DNA of 64,000 nucleotides from Ziziphus jujuba (taxonomy: Eukaryota; Streptophyta; Magnoliopsida; Rosales; Rhamnaceae): the NCBI RefSeq assembly GCF_031755915.1, contig NC_083384.1, positions 26,268,001 through 26,332,000 of the forward strand, read 5' to 3'. Shown here in pieces: positions 36,063 to 48,104 of this stretch. The position numbers were made by a program, and so were the translations under genes. Positions within the stretch are counted from its first letter, which is position 1; every line of letters starts with the position of its first letter. The notes below the pieces were generated by a model, which worked only from the letters and a program-made list of their open reading frames with translations, made no database searches and was not told where the DNA came from.

Positions 36063-38654
36063 CGTAACATTCTAATTCGAGAAAATACTTACAATTTGAA
36101 CTTTTAAACAAGTTTTGACCAAGATTGAACGGAGTCACAATGTGGGCTCCACGTTGACATTTTGCTATGAGAAGAATTTTACTTTGACCGAGACACTGTG
36201 GGGAATTACACAACAACTCGATTTAGTAAAATAGTAATACATCAAAATCGAAGCTAAGACTAGAAAGTTATAATTATAATAAAGTATGGTGGTGACTGAT
36301 CGAGCCCGAAATTGACTTTTTATTTGTATAAATCTTGATTTTGACTTATATACCATGTGATAATGCTCTTCAATACAAGTTTATAGAATAGTGTTATGGT
36401 TAACTTGGATTTACGAATAAAAAGTTACGAATCTGTAAATTTGCACTTATTTTTCTAAGACTAACTTTATAGGCTAGTTCTTATCAAAAAGCATGTAAAG
36501 AGATTTTTGAAAAATATCCGCAATGAACACCATGTGTCACCAACTTACAAGTGCCATGTGGCACCCCTATTTTCTTTTTCCTTTCTCTCTCTCTTTCTCC
36601 TCCCCCACCCAACGATCTCCCCTCTCTTGCCCTTTCCCTCTTTCAGATTTGGTCAAATTGGCCTTTGTTCTTGCCAAATTTCTACACACACGCTAGCCTA
36701 TTCAAGAGCCCATATCTTAAAACTATTGATCCTTGATTTTTAGGCTAAGTAGCTACCAGATGGGCCGAGATCTGTCTTTCAAAGCTGGCAACTGAAGTTC
36801 CTATTTTCCATCAATTTCACTTGACTTTGAATAATATCGGCCAATCCATATCCCCCATTTTTGGACTACCTAAGATTGATTTTGAGCTCCATTTAGCTCA
36901 ATTCTCAGCCATTTTGGAAAAACAAGGAATTGAAATTTGACGAAAACTCTTCGACCGTTTTCAGACCGCTGTCGAGGAGATAAAGAAAATTGAGCTAAGA
37001 ACTCTTAATCCTTGCTTCACAAGCTTTCATTTGGTATATAATTTGTGAATTTTGGTTGAATATTTAAGATTTTACCATTTTTGAGCTAGTTTTGAAATTA
37101 CTGTAAAAAATTGACTTGTGTTGGAAGTTCTTACTAGGATAGTTTTTGTATATAAGTTCCTAGTGATTGATAGGGCATAATGAAATACTCAATTTCATAA
37201 AATTGAGCATGAATAGGAGAAACCCCAAATTTTCAAACAATAGGTCATTCAGGATCACTGTATAATTGGACTTCCTTGGAATCCAACTCTGAAAACTCGG
37301 AGTAAAGAGAGTGAGTTTTAAAAATATTTAATGTATTTTGGTACCTTTAGATAATATTCCTGATATATAATAGGCACTAGGAGGGACTTGCAATGAACCC
37401 TACAGTAGAGCAAACATGGACAAACGTCATTACTATAAGTGATATATCTTTAGAATTTTTATTTTGGAGTTACATAAATATTGGTGTGTATATATATATG
37501 TGTATTTATTCATTTGTTTAGTTATTAAAAGTTGGATTTAAAGGGGTTATTTAACAAATTATTATTAATTAAGTATTTTATAAAATTCCAAAAAGAGTTT
37601 AGATGCTTAAGTTTATTTAAAAGTAACTTTATTAGTTGATTTATTGTTTTAATTGCAAAATTTTTATCATATATTTTAGCTTTAATAAATAAGTATGTTA
37701 TTAAAATATGTTTGCATATTTTTATACATTAATATGTGTGTGTATAAATGAATATATACTTATGATTACTGTAAGGTTATTTGTTATTAATTATAAATTA
37801 ATTAATTAATTTATCTATGCTGATGTAAGAAAATTAAAAGTTGTAAAAATACTTAATATTAAAATGATGTTACCACAGCATATTTTCTTAAAATTATATC
37901 TTGGGTTTCAAAAAAAAATTTATTTAATTAATTATTTATTCATTAATTTATTTGTTTGTTTGTTTAAAATATTTAATTACAGTTTTATATATATAATTAT
38001 GAGGAATTGATGTTTTCGTAATTTGTATTTATATGACTAGTTAGTATATAGAAGCACTATACAGTATTGATGTTTCATACTGTTATGTTTATTGATCAGC
38101 GCACACGTTATATTTAGTCATCATTCTTGAGCTATGGTAAGTGAGGATAGGTAGGTAATTTGTAGTGATGGTGCCGAAGGACTGTAGGTTTAACAGTTTT
38201 ATAGGTGCTAAGGTGAACAAAGGTAGGTAGTTATTTCTACTATGATGACATTAGTCACTTCCTTATCCGTAGGATGGCATGTTATTTAGTACCAATACCA
38301 TTGAAATGTTAATGGGACCGCATATAGGTTCTTTTCTCCCCCTATCTGTCAAGTGGTGTTTGGGACATCAAGTATTAATTGGCAACACTAGTATCTCGTA
38401 TGGTATATCAGGTATCATTTCAATGTGTATATATATATATATATATTATGTTATGTGTTAGGTGTAGCATACCATACTTGGATAGCAACCTGATTAGACT
38501 CATGAAAGATTTATTATCGTATTTCTGTTGTCTACGTGATCAATAGATTTGATGGCCATCATTGACAACTATCTCTGACCATACTAGTAGTATAATATCT
38601 GCGATCGACCAAAATCATGGGACTGTGCATTGGTATATCATATGAAATATTAGG

Positions 38655-38771
38655 TGTATTAGCCTTCGGATAGATATTATAACCTTTGTGTGTGTGTATT
38701 AGCCTCTGAGCAAGTATTGCACTAGTAACCAAGCCTTCGGACAAGTACTTCAGCCTTCATGCAGGTATTAT
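38655..38771 (+). repeat. 20-bp-period minisatellite inside LTR A, left part
   Basis: Degenerate units of the form AGCCTTCGGACAAGTACTTC repeat roughly every 20 bp up to the exact point where LTR B starts. The array resumes at 42598. Confidence 0.8.
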
Positions 38772-40825
38772 TGTAACACCCCCTCCCAAAGTGTACCGAA
38801 ATTTTCTTCACGTTGACCGAGATTAGCTGAGTTTGACCGTTGTTGATTAGGCTGGGCCAATTTTGACTTTTTGTTCCGGATGGAATTCTATGTTGACTAA
38901 GGCACTGTTATGAAGTACGCATCATCTTGAGTTTATAGACTAGTAGCACGTCGAAAATGGAGCTACCGTTTGAAATTTATGAGCAAGACAAGTTGTGGTC
39001 CAAACTGTCCCAGAGTGCTAAGTTTGACTTTTTATTTTTGTAGAATTTTTCTTTGACTCTTGTATGGTTGTAAAGTACTTGTCGATACGAGTCCATAGAT
39101 TAGTGGCACATCTGATTTGGACATTTGGTTGAAGAGTTATGGACTTGCAAATTTTTTCTGATATCATATTATTTTCATGTGTAAAACGTGTGCACAGTCT
39201 GTAGCATGTGTCACCTCCTCAGATAATCCAGTGAGTGCACAGTGGCACCCATGGGTGGCTTTTTAATTGGGTAAAAGAGGGTGTGTGGGGTGTGTGAGAA
39301 AAGAGAGAGAAAGAGGAAGGGGAGAAAGGTGAGAGAGACACCAGCAGCCACCTCCGATTGACTTGTTTCTGGCCACCCACCTTGTACACGCGCCTGAGCA
39401 CCACCACCATCCCTTCATTTCTGGTCGACCACCCAAGTTTCATGGCAAACTTGCCGGCGACGCACCCAGATCAGCCGTTTTTTGGGCGAGTGACCCGTTT
39501 CCTTCTTCAGTAGATTTTTCCCAAACCAGCTACCTATTTTAGTCACCGCTGGTCCCATTGGCTTACCCATCCCCTGATCTACCTCCTCACCAAAAATCAC
39601 GGCATTGGCCACTGGACGCGCCACTGACGACGAGTCTCTCCAGTCGGCACGGGAGCTTGCTATGAAATCTCATTCCGGCAAGTTCGCGGTGATCACACCT
39701 ACCATTTTCCACTAATTTGACCCCCTAGGTTGGTTTCCTTCAATTCGTGACTGATTATGAGATTTGTGGACATCAAGCTTGAAACTTTTCCTGCGAAATT
39801 CCGACCACTGCAAGTTCGATCTTCGGTAGGTAAGACTCAATATGTGATTCTCACTTCATAAACTTCGTTTCAGTATATTACTTGTGAATTTTGGATATTG
39901 TTTGTGTTAGCTCCCTTGGGTATCCATGTATAAAATACTCGAATAAAATATTAATTTATTTGATATTATGTACTGTTGATATTTTAGGAGCATGTGTGAG
40001 TTGTGGATCAATCCTATTGAGAATCTAGATTGATGCGTGTGCTTGATGTGAGTGATCCACCTTCAAAGTTATTTCTGGATGTTAAATTATATATGTTTTG
40101 TGTTAATTAAATATTTAATTGTGGTATTTTATGTGTTGATTAATTTTCAAATTTTTATTTAAAAATTTTGATACCAAATTTGGGGTGAAACAAGATATAT
40201 GTGCATAAAAATTATATTTTGATTTTTTGAGAAATAATGAATAATCCACAATAATTTAATATATTTAATATATTAAATTATTGCGGATTATTCATGATTT
40301 ATAAAAATGCATTTATATAAATTTATGCAATTGTGGATTTTTAAGCGATTTTATTTATATTGAATTTCGAGGATTTGAGGAAATATTGTTTTAAAATTTT
40401 TATGCTCAAACAATATAATTATATATTTGATTATTTGTGGAATTGATTTAATTGCGGTGAAATTGATGGATTTCCATTCATGGTTTTAAGTGATAAGTTT
40501 AAGCATTTTATGGCCTTGTTTCATTAAAAATGGAAATGGTATATATATATATATATATATATATACATGATTTATGGTTTAAGATGGACTATGCAGTACT
40601 GGTATTCTGTACTGTATTTGTGATATGTTGATAAGCGTGCAAGTTGTATACTCTCTAATGAGATGCTATGGACCTGAGGGCAGACAAGTTTGATATATTG
40701 GCTATAGCCGCCCCCTTCATGGCCGGGATGATAGCTATAAGCATCGGTGCGGTTGGGATGTCAAAGTGGCTGGATGCAAGTTTCTCTCTTGAATCTCCCC
40801 ATCAAGTGAGACTTGGGATGCTGGG

Positions 40826-41118
40826 TGTGAGGTCCCATATCGGTTGAAAAGGGAAATGAAGCATACCTTATAAGAGGGTGTGGATACATTTCCCTTGAGA
40901 GACCTTCCTAATAGGGAACGTAAAACCGTGAGGGATAGGATTGGGCTCACCACCTAACTTCCAAAGCAGACAATATCTTGGTTGGGCCTAAAAGGCCCGG
41001 GCCAGTGGGACTGGCAGGTGAAGGGGTGGGACCCCTAAACCACTGAGAGGCCTTTTAAAACCATGTGGACTGGGCCTAAAGCGGACAATATCTCATGCGA
41101 GTGGACTGAACTGTTACA
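40826..41118 (+). repeat. TRIM left LTR (293 bp)
   Basis: Same length as the right LTR. It contains a near-repeat of TGAGAGACCTT (40896) as TGAGAGGCCTT (41044), 148 bp apart. That equals the length difference from the 145-bp LTR of the TRIM at 3.3 kb. Confidence 0.94.
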
Positions 41119-41120
41119 GT

Positions 41121-41131
41121 TGGTATCAGAG
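41121..41131 (+). other. TRIM primer binding site
   Basis: TGGTATCAGAG, initiator tRNA-Met type, 2 nt after the left LTR. Confidence 0.9.
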
Positions 41132-41185
41132 TCAGTACCCGAATCGGTGTGCCAGTGAGGACGCTGGGCCCCAAGGGGGGTGGAT

Positions 41186-41478
41186 TGTGAGGTCCCACAT
41201 CGATTGGAAAGAGAAACGGAGCATGCCTTATAAGAGGGTGTTGATACATTTCCCTTGAGAGGCCTTTCTAACAGGGAACGTAAAACCGTGAGAGATAGGA
41301 TTGGGCTCACCACCTAGCTTCTAAAACGGACAATATCTCAGTTGGGCTTGGGAAGCCCGGGCCAATGGGACTGGCAGGTGAAGGGGTGGAACCCCTAAAA
41401 TACTGAGAAGTCTTTTAAAATAGTGCGGACTGGGCCCAAAGCGGACAATATATTATGCGGGTGGACTGGACTGTTACA
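41186..41478 (+). repeat. TRIM right LTR (293 bp)
   Basis: Follows the polypurine tract and is bounded by the CTGGG target duplication. Confidence 0.94.
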
Positions 41479-42597
41479 CTGGGTGCCATCAGGCATAACT
41501 GCTATATAATGTGGTGCGTCAAATGATTTTTATCCATACAATTTCCAAAATAATAATGTTTTAAAAGAGTATTTAAAATTAAATTGTATCTAATGGTGTT
41601 TTTTATCATTTATTCATATTAATGTTTTAAAAATGTGTTTACCATGGTTTTATTATTTAAATTGATTTGATGATTTAAAATGGATTTTATTGTATTTCAT
41701 TATCTATTTCAAATTGAGGTTTAAAAATTAATTTAAATATTTCCTTAATTATTTCTCATATAAATTTTATTGTGATTTTGTTTTATTTTATTTATGATAT
41801 TCTATTTACAATTTAATAATTGTTGTTAAGATTATTTTTATTTATCTTTTTCATTATAAATTAGATATTTAATTATTGAATTTTATTTGCGATTTATTTA
41901 ATTAATTATTTCTCAATTTTTGGGGTATGTAGATATTGGATTTTGTAAAAATGTTTTAAAAGGGAAACATTTTCAACTGAGTGAACTGTGAGGTTTTGAA
42001 AGAAAACATTATTTTTAAATACTTAGTATTTATTTATTTATTTACTTATTTATTATTAATTGATTAAGTTTATTTTATTGTAATCCTATTATTATTATTG
42101 TATAATAGATTGGGTCACGCATTAAGATGATTAGCATCTCACGTTTTTAAATTCATTCCCTTAAGCCCAGGTTAGTAAACGTTGATCGTCTGGGGGTGAG
42201 CTTGACGTCTTTCCTGTTGCTGATAATTCGAGGAGTTCTTTCTTTCCTTTTTTTTCTATCCTGTAATATTACTTTCCATTTCTTGTTGTAATAACTTTTA
42301 TATTGTGTTGTAACTCTAAATGCTCTGTATACTGTATTGGACATTATTAAATCTTGTATTGCTATAAATCCTTGTATTTTTATGGAAGTGTTGAAACTGT
42401 GGATCTAAATTGTAGTAAGGCGGAAGGAATAAGGAGATATTGTTAGAAGTGTGTTTTCTGTGTAAAGAATTTTGTGGTAAGTTCAATCCCTTAGGGAAGA
42501 TTTATAGCAATACAGTCTTAGGGCAGGTAGTGTTTCCCTGAGATCATGTTTTATCTAGGGTTCCAGCGAGGGATCTTGGATGGATCCTGACAATCAC

Positions 42598-42800
42598 AAT
42601 CTTCGGGCAGGTACTTCAGCCTTCAGTCATGTAACGTAACCCTCAGGCAAGTATTCTGCATTTGGGTTAGTGTATCAGTCTTTCAGTCGAAGTGTTAACC
42701 TCTGAGAAGGTATTGCATTCTCCAAGCATGTAATCCAACCTTTGGGTAGGAGTGTTAGCCTTCAGGCATATGTGTTAGCATACAGGTAGGTTATCCAAAT
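42598..42800 (+). repeat. 20-bp-period minisatellite inside LTR A, right part
   Basis: About ten degenerate 20-bp units with cores such as CTTCGGGCAGGTA, CCCTCAGGCAAGTA and CTTTGGGTAGGAG. It continues the array interrupted at 38771. Confidence 0.8.
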
Positions 42801-43558
42801 CCTTCAAGAGACTGTATAAATATTTATATTTATGTATAATATATATATATATATATATATTTACGTTAGTTTTAGATAGTGGTAATATTATCAGAGTTAC
42901 CGTTAAAACCTCAACTGTTCAAGTTAAAATATTCTTTCTTTATGTACATTTTAATTGTAATTTATTTTATCAAAAATTATTTTGAAATTTATCAATATTA
43001 GCAGTACAATTTGTATCCGTATATTTTCTAAATGTAAAAAGGTAAACTAAATGATCTAGGATTTGGGATCCAGGTTTCTTATTATCATCATCATCTTTCT
43101 ATCTGCATTTATGTGTTGGTATATTCATGAAGTGCTATAAAAATATGAGATTGTAGTAATTGGGAGGTGTGGGCGGCCATAAGTTTACACAAGTACCTAT
43201 TTTTTATGCTAAATAAAAACTTGGAAAATGTTGGGGCCATGTTGAAGTTCAGGTATTAAGTTTCGGAAGGGGTCCAAACACATATAAAAGTATCTATAAT
43301 TTATTAGTTATTACTTATGTTTGCGATTCTACACTTATTATCAAAATACTGTAAATTTATAGAAATTTGTAAGAAGGTGGGAGGAATAAGGCAGATATAT
43401 ATTTTCAGAGTGAGTTTTCTGTGCAAAAAAAAAATAAATTAGGGAAGTCAACTTTATAGGAAAGATGCTGCAAAATCTTTTATAGAATTTTCGATGAGGT
43501 TTCCCCTAATAATGGCCATCCTAGAATTCTGATAGGTAATCTTGGAAGAATCCTGACA

Positions 43559-44061
43559 ATAAAGTAAATGATATTATTATTATTTAAAAGGAAACTAAAT
43601 GTATTAATAAATGGATTAAATAAGGGAATTTGTTTGATGACAAATAACTTAACAATTTAAATTTTAATTATTATGAATTTTAAAAACTAACATGAATGAT
43701 ATGTCATGTTTAATGAATTGGTGTAATATATTAGGACAGGCCTACGGTTGACATGGTAGACCTATTCTATTGAATAATTTTTCTTCAAAAAGACCTAATT
43801 AAATAGAGTTTTACTATTTAAATCAACTTGAAAATTAGCAAATTAGCTTCTTTTTTTCTTCTTTTTTTTTTAGTTTTTTAAATATAAAAAGAATTAAAGA
43901 ATTATCATGTATGTGTATATATATGTGTGTGTGTGCGTGTGTGTGTGAGTATTCCACTCGTAATTAGTCACCCAACAAATAACATTTTTCTCTCAAATAT
44001 GTAAGATATTATACCAAACCTGGTTGAAACTTACAGATAACAAGCAAACCTATTAATAAAT
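43559..44061. other. Short A+T-rich spacer between the LTR nest and the Copia element
   Basis: No gene. A GT-rich dinucleotide tract lies at about 43922-43947. Confidence 0.6.
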
Positions 44062-44066
44062 ATATG

Positions 44067-44713
44067 TGTAGTGGAATTCAGAGAACTAAGAACAAAAAAC
44101 AATTAAGAACACATAACACGATTTAACGAGGTTGGGCCAAAGATTGCCTATGTCCTCATGCTCAGGTTCTGAGCTTCCGCTATTTTATTATCCGTTGAGG
44201 AAATTACAAGCTTACAGGTTCTCCAATGGTGATTCACACAGAGAACACCCAAAAACCAACCCGTTAGCCCCTTTTACACCCTTTCTCAAATTGCTCACAA
44301 GGTTTCACAAAGAAACTTCAATTACCCTTACAGAACTCTTTGAAGAATTGAAACAACAAAGAAAGAACATATCTTTCTCTCACAAACCCAGAAAATCAAC
44401 TCATGAAGAAGGTTCTGCAATTCTGTATTTTTCCTTTTCTCTCATGAAGAAGAAGAAGAAGTTAAAATCTAGTGTATATTAAACTGCCTTTTAACCCCCT
44501 GTTATAACCAACCTAACCACTACACCTGTTTTGCACGTGTTTCAGCTAATTGAAAACAAACTCATAAATGTCATCGTTCCTTTTGATATACTTCAACTCA
44601 TTAACGAAACGCTGCCGTTCCATCCTCTTCTTTCTTTATCTAAGAACACAGGTTCAATCTCTGAAGCATAGTTGAACTTTATTTCCTCAGCTCTTGAGGA
44701 TTAATTCCTCACA
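44067..44713 (-). repeat. Copia 3' LTR (647 bp)
   Basis: On the plus strand it starts TGTAGTGG and ends CCTCACA, aligning throughout with 48958-49599. The open frame at 44132-44482 inside it is incidental. Confidence 0.95.
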
Positions 44714-44726
44714 TTTCTCCAACTAA
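44714..44726 (-). other. Copia polypurine tract
   Basis: Read on the minus strand, TTGGAGAAA abuts the 3' LTR start TGTGAGG, where second-strand priming would occur. Confidence 0.7.
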
Positions 44727-44792
44727 TCCTCAAGAGCTTAAACATAGCAGAAACTTTAAGAACCGTCCTTGCAAACTTCACCTTGTTCCACA

Positions 44793-46369
44793 TTAACCTA
44801 CCCCAACTCCCAGCAAGGTTTTACATAAATTAAACCTGCTCACAAGTAGGACTTTAGTTCCCATATCTATGGGATTGAGCTCAGTTGGTATTTTCTCCAA
44901 CACAAATTCTTTCCTCTCCACCATATCACGAATAAAGTGATATTTAATCTATATGTGTTTAGACCTCTCATGGAACACAGGGTTTTTATAGAGATGCATA
45001 GCACTTTGGATGTCTGAATAAAGCACAACAGCCTTGTTAAGCACACCAAGTTCCGATAGTAGCCCCTTTATCCAAATAACTTCTTTAGTAGCTTCAGTTA
45101 CTGCCATATACTCAGCCTCTGTAGTTGATAAAGCCACCACTGCCTGTAAATGTGACTTCCAGCTTACACAATTTCCACAAACAGTAAATGCATAAGCAGA
45201 AATTGATTTTCTCTTGTCTCGATCCCCAGCATAGTCTGCATCTGTGTAACCAAGCAGCTCAACTTCATCTTGACTGCCTTTAAACAACAATCCTTCATTC
45301 ATAGTAAATTTTAAGTATCTCATGAGCCACTTCACAGCATCCCAGTGATTTCTCCCAGGATTAGACATAAATCTGCTGAGAACACTTATAGCATGTGCTA
45401 GATCTGGCTTTGTACTAACCATTAAGTACATAATAAATCCTATAGCACTAGAATATGGCACACCACTCATATCTTCTTTTCCTGTTCAGTAATTGGACAT
45501 TGATATATAGATAACTTGTAATGTCCACCCAATGGTACACTAGCAGGCCTTGCTTCACTTATATTAAACTTGGAGATTACCTTCTGAATGTATGTAGTTT
45601 GTTGAAGCTTCATTTTTCTATTTCTTCTGTCTTTAACAATTGTCATCCCCAAAATTTTCCTAGCCTGCCCAAGTTCTTTCATATCAAACTCATAACTGAG
45701 TAGTTGCTTCACAAAATTAATCACCTTCGCATTTGGTCCTACCAGTAGCATGTCATCTACATAGAGAAGTAGATATACAGCATTTGCACTCATTGTATCC
45801 TTGAAATACAAGCAGCTGTCAAGATTACTCCTTACAAAGCCAGCCTTCAATACAAAAGTATCAGACCTCCTATACCATTGCCTTGGGGATTGCTTTAAAC
45901 CATAGAGTGACTTCCTTAGCAAGCATACAAGCTCTCCACCCTTTCTAGTAACTTCATATCCCTGTGGCTGCTTCATATAAATGCTTTCTTCCAAGTCTCC
46001 ATGAAGAAAAGCAGTTTTTACATCTAACTACTCTAATTCCCAATCAAAATGTGTAACCAAGGAGAGCATAATTCGAATAGTAGTGTACTTCACCACAGGT
46101 GAGAAGATTTCATTGTAGTCCACACCTTCAACCTGTGTGAACCCCTTTGCTACCAATCTTGCCTTAAACCTCACTGGATCAGACATAGTTAATCCTTCCT
46201 TGACTTTATAGATCTTAGTTAATCCTTTCTTGACTTTATAGATCCATTTGCAATCCACAATCCTTTGATTTGAAGGAGCTGAAACTAGATCCCAAGTATG
46301 ATTGTCATGCAGAGACTTCATTTCTTCATCCATGGCCTGTTTCCATTTCCTTGCTGCTGTAGACTTCAT
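44793..46369 (-). pseudogene. Copia reverse transcriptase and RNase H region, broken
   Basis: The N-terminal RT part (to 46028) includes WKQAMDEEM and RLVAKGFTQ; after a stop codon follow DVKTAFLHGDL and the catalytic YVDD at 45752-45763. A 1-nt frameshift near 45467 separates RT from the RNase H region. That region has LLGYTDADYAGD, TEAEYMAVTEA and YSDIQSAMHL, another internal stop near 44949, and a final TAA at 44793. A 30-bp in-frame tandem duplication (46188 and 46218) adds ten residues before the RLVAKGF motif. The order and motifs are those of Copia pol. Confidence 0.93.
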
Positions 46370-46831
46370 AGCTTCGTTATAATTCTTAGGTTCATTGTCT
46401 GAAAAGTCTTAAAAACCAACCAAAGCATGTGCAATGAAGTCAGCATAGCTATATTTTCTGTTGGATATCACTCTTCTTTTAACTCTATCTCGAGTCAACA
46501 AATATCCAGGTGAAGCAATTGTTTTTTATGGTGAAATAGCTTATTGCATTTCCCTCTCATTATCCGAACCTGATTCTGAATGCTGTGGAGTTTCATCCTG
46601 ATAAGTATCTTATTCATTATCCTTTAAGGCATCTTTTTCTTGATGATTTGGTATGTCAATTCCAGGTATAGGCAGCTCTATCTGTCTGCTCTCTACTTGT
46701 TTCTTACCATCAAAACCTGCATTGTTAGTACTCTTGCAAGGCATAATATTTTCATTAAAAATCACATCCCTACTAACAATGACTCTAAACCCTTTACTTT
46801 TTCTATCCCAGAGTCTATAACTCTTGACCCC
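46370..46831 (-). pseudogene. Copia integrase-RT linker, decayed
   Basis: This stretch joins the integrase and RT domains in Copia polyproteins and is normally the most variable part. Here it is interrupted by stops and has no continuous frame. The plus-strand frame 46640-46888 is a shadow. Confidence 0.6.
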
Positions 46832-47582
46832 TTAAGGATACCCTATGAAAACGCATTTCAAGGCTTTGGGTTCAAGTTTTCCCTCTGATTGGTATGCATA
46901 TGCTGCACAACCAAAAACTCTCAAGTGATCATATTTTGGCATCTTCCCTGACCAAACAAACTCTGGTGATTGAAAATTCAAAATTGTAGATGGAGACAGA
47001 TTTACAAGGTGCATAGCAGTCATAACTGCTTCACCCCAAAACAGCTTTGGTAGAACCGAGGAGACTAGCATACACCTTACCTTGTCTAACAAAGTTCTAT
47101 TCATCCTTTTAGCAACACCATTTTGCTGGGGATTATGTTTTATTGTCCTATGTCTCAAAATGCCTTAAGTTTTACAAAAATTGTTAAACTCCCTATTACA
47201 AAACTCAAGTCCATTATCAGTCCTTAAGGCCTTCATAGACCTGTTGACTTATTTTTCAACTAGCAACTTCCACTCTTGAAACCTACTAAAGGTCTCATCT
47301 TTTGTTTTTAACAAGATTACCTAGACCTTCCTAGAACAATCATCAATTATGGACATAAAGTACTTGTTTCCACTTTAAGTAGAGACTTTAGCAGGGCCCC
47401 ACAGATCAGCATGTACATAATTCAGTACAGACTTAGCTCTTTAAGTTGAAACTAAGTCTATATTGCTTACCTAAAATACAATTTTCACAGAAGTCTAGTT
47501 TTCTTATCTGATCTTTACCAAACATATTTTGTTTATTCAAATAATACAGGCCCTTTTCACTAATATGTCCTAATCTATTATG
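46832..47582 (-). pseudogene. Copia integrase region, broken, catalytic Glu replaced
   Basis: On the minus strand the region begins with the zinc-binding HNRLGHIS and CENC segments, just after a stop replacing the usual Trp. The core keeps a TDNGLEF segment. The final acid of the DD35E triad is altered: the normal Glu in the NGVAERMN-type motif is Lys here (AAA, 47108-47110). Several in-frame stops precede the last open part (46832-47158), which ends in the LRVFGCAAY and CVFIGYP segments. Integration activity would be lost even without the stops. Confidence 0.9.
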
Positions 47583-48104
47583 TCATAACACCGTATTATC
47601 AACAGGAGTGTGAACAGCCGCACTGTAAGAATTAAAAATAGCTTCACCAAGTAAAACATATAGGCCATTTTTCTTAATACCCTTAAATGCAACAAAAGAG
47701 CCTTTCGATATTCTTATTTTACCACTTTCAGTTTTAGAAGTATAACCTGCATCATCAAGCATACCAAGGGAAATTAAATTTCTTCTCAAGTCAAGAACAT
47801 ATCTTATAGAATTTAAAGTTCTAATAGTGCCATCATACAGTTTAAATCGCACATTGCCAATACCAACTATCTTGCATGAATGGTCATCTCCTAAAAGGAC
47901 CTGTCCTCCTTCATACTCTTTATAGGACTGAAAAACATCAAGAACATGATACATATGAAATGAGCATCCTGAGTCTAGAACCCATTCTAACTTGTTTTGC
48001 TCACTGTCAGCAACAAGAACCTCCCCAGAATCTTCATTAGAAGAAACAGCAGCAAGATCACCATGTTCATGGTTCTTGTTTTTATCATCTCTCTTTTTCT
48101 TATA
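47583..48104 (-). pseudogene. Copia protease region
   Basis: An aspartic protease motif, WVLDSGCSFHM, is present, with the active-site DSG at 47967-47975. This part stays in one open frame with the zinc knuckle and is among the best-preserved segments. It ends at the stop before the integrase region. Confidence 0.88.

Larger units (their letters stand above)
40826..41478 (+). mobile_element. TRIM retrotransposon, long-LTR form (653 bp)
   Basis: Two 293-bp LTRs (40826-41118 and 41186-41478), each starting TGTGAGG and ending CTGTTACA, flank a 67-bp internal region. That region holds the primer binding site TGGTATCAGAG (41121-41131) and a polypurine tract AAGGGGGGTGGA. The 5-bp target duplication CTGGG is perfect (40821-40825 and 41479-41483). 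The LTRs differ at roughly one position in eight by eye, so the insertion is old. There is no protein-coding capacity. It is the same family as 3333-3689. Confidence 0.96.
38772..42592 (+). mobile_element. Solo LTR B inserted in LTR A (contains a TRIM)
   Basis: It starts TGTAACACCC and ends CTGACA, 3821 bp including the TRIM, about 3.16 kb without it. The flanking 20-bp array defines the insertion. The last left unit is complete at 38771, and the first full right unit starts at 42598. That leaves five extra bases, ATCAC, opposite the ATTAT that ends the left unit, which I read as a diverged 5-bp target duplication. No primer binding site or coding region follows, so this appears to be a solo LTR. 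Short frames inside (39219-39443, 39415-39624) are not genes. Confidence 0.72.
36063..43558 (+). mobile_element. Nested LTR complex: solo LTR A, interrupted by LTR B
   Basis: LTR A comprises 36063-38771 plus 42593-43558 (about 3.7 kb); B fills the gap. A begins CGTAACATTC, a decayed form of the TGTAACACCC at B's start, and ends TCCTGACA like B. The families match along their length, for example 'acttgtgaattttgg' in both, the 'cagtat...catactgt' region, and the GGAATAAGG...TTTTCTGTG segment at 43389 and 42428. No primer site follows either end, so both look like solo LTRs. A 4-bp ATAA flanks A (36059-36062 and 43559-43562), which is weak in A+T-rich DNA. The family is probably Gypsy-type; the lineage is unproven. 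Confidence 0.65.

Noticed and set aside
40735..41313. Two similar minus-strand frames suggesting a duplicated gene
   Set aside because: The similarity is that of the two TRIM LTRs; no protein family fits.
44132..44482. 116-codon plus-strand frame
   Set aside because: It lies inside the Copia LTR and against the element's coding strand.
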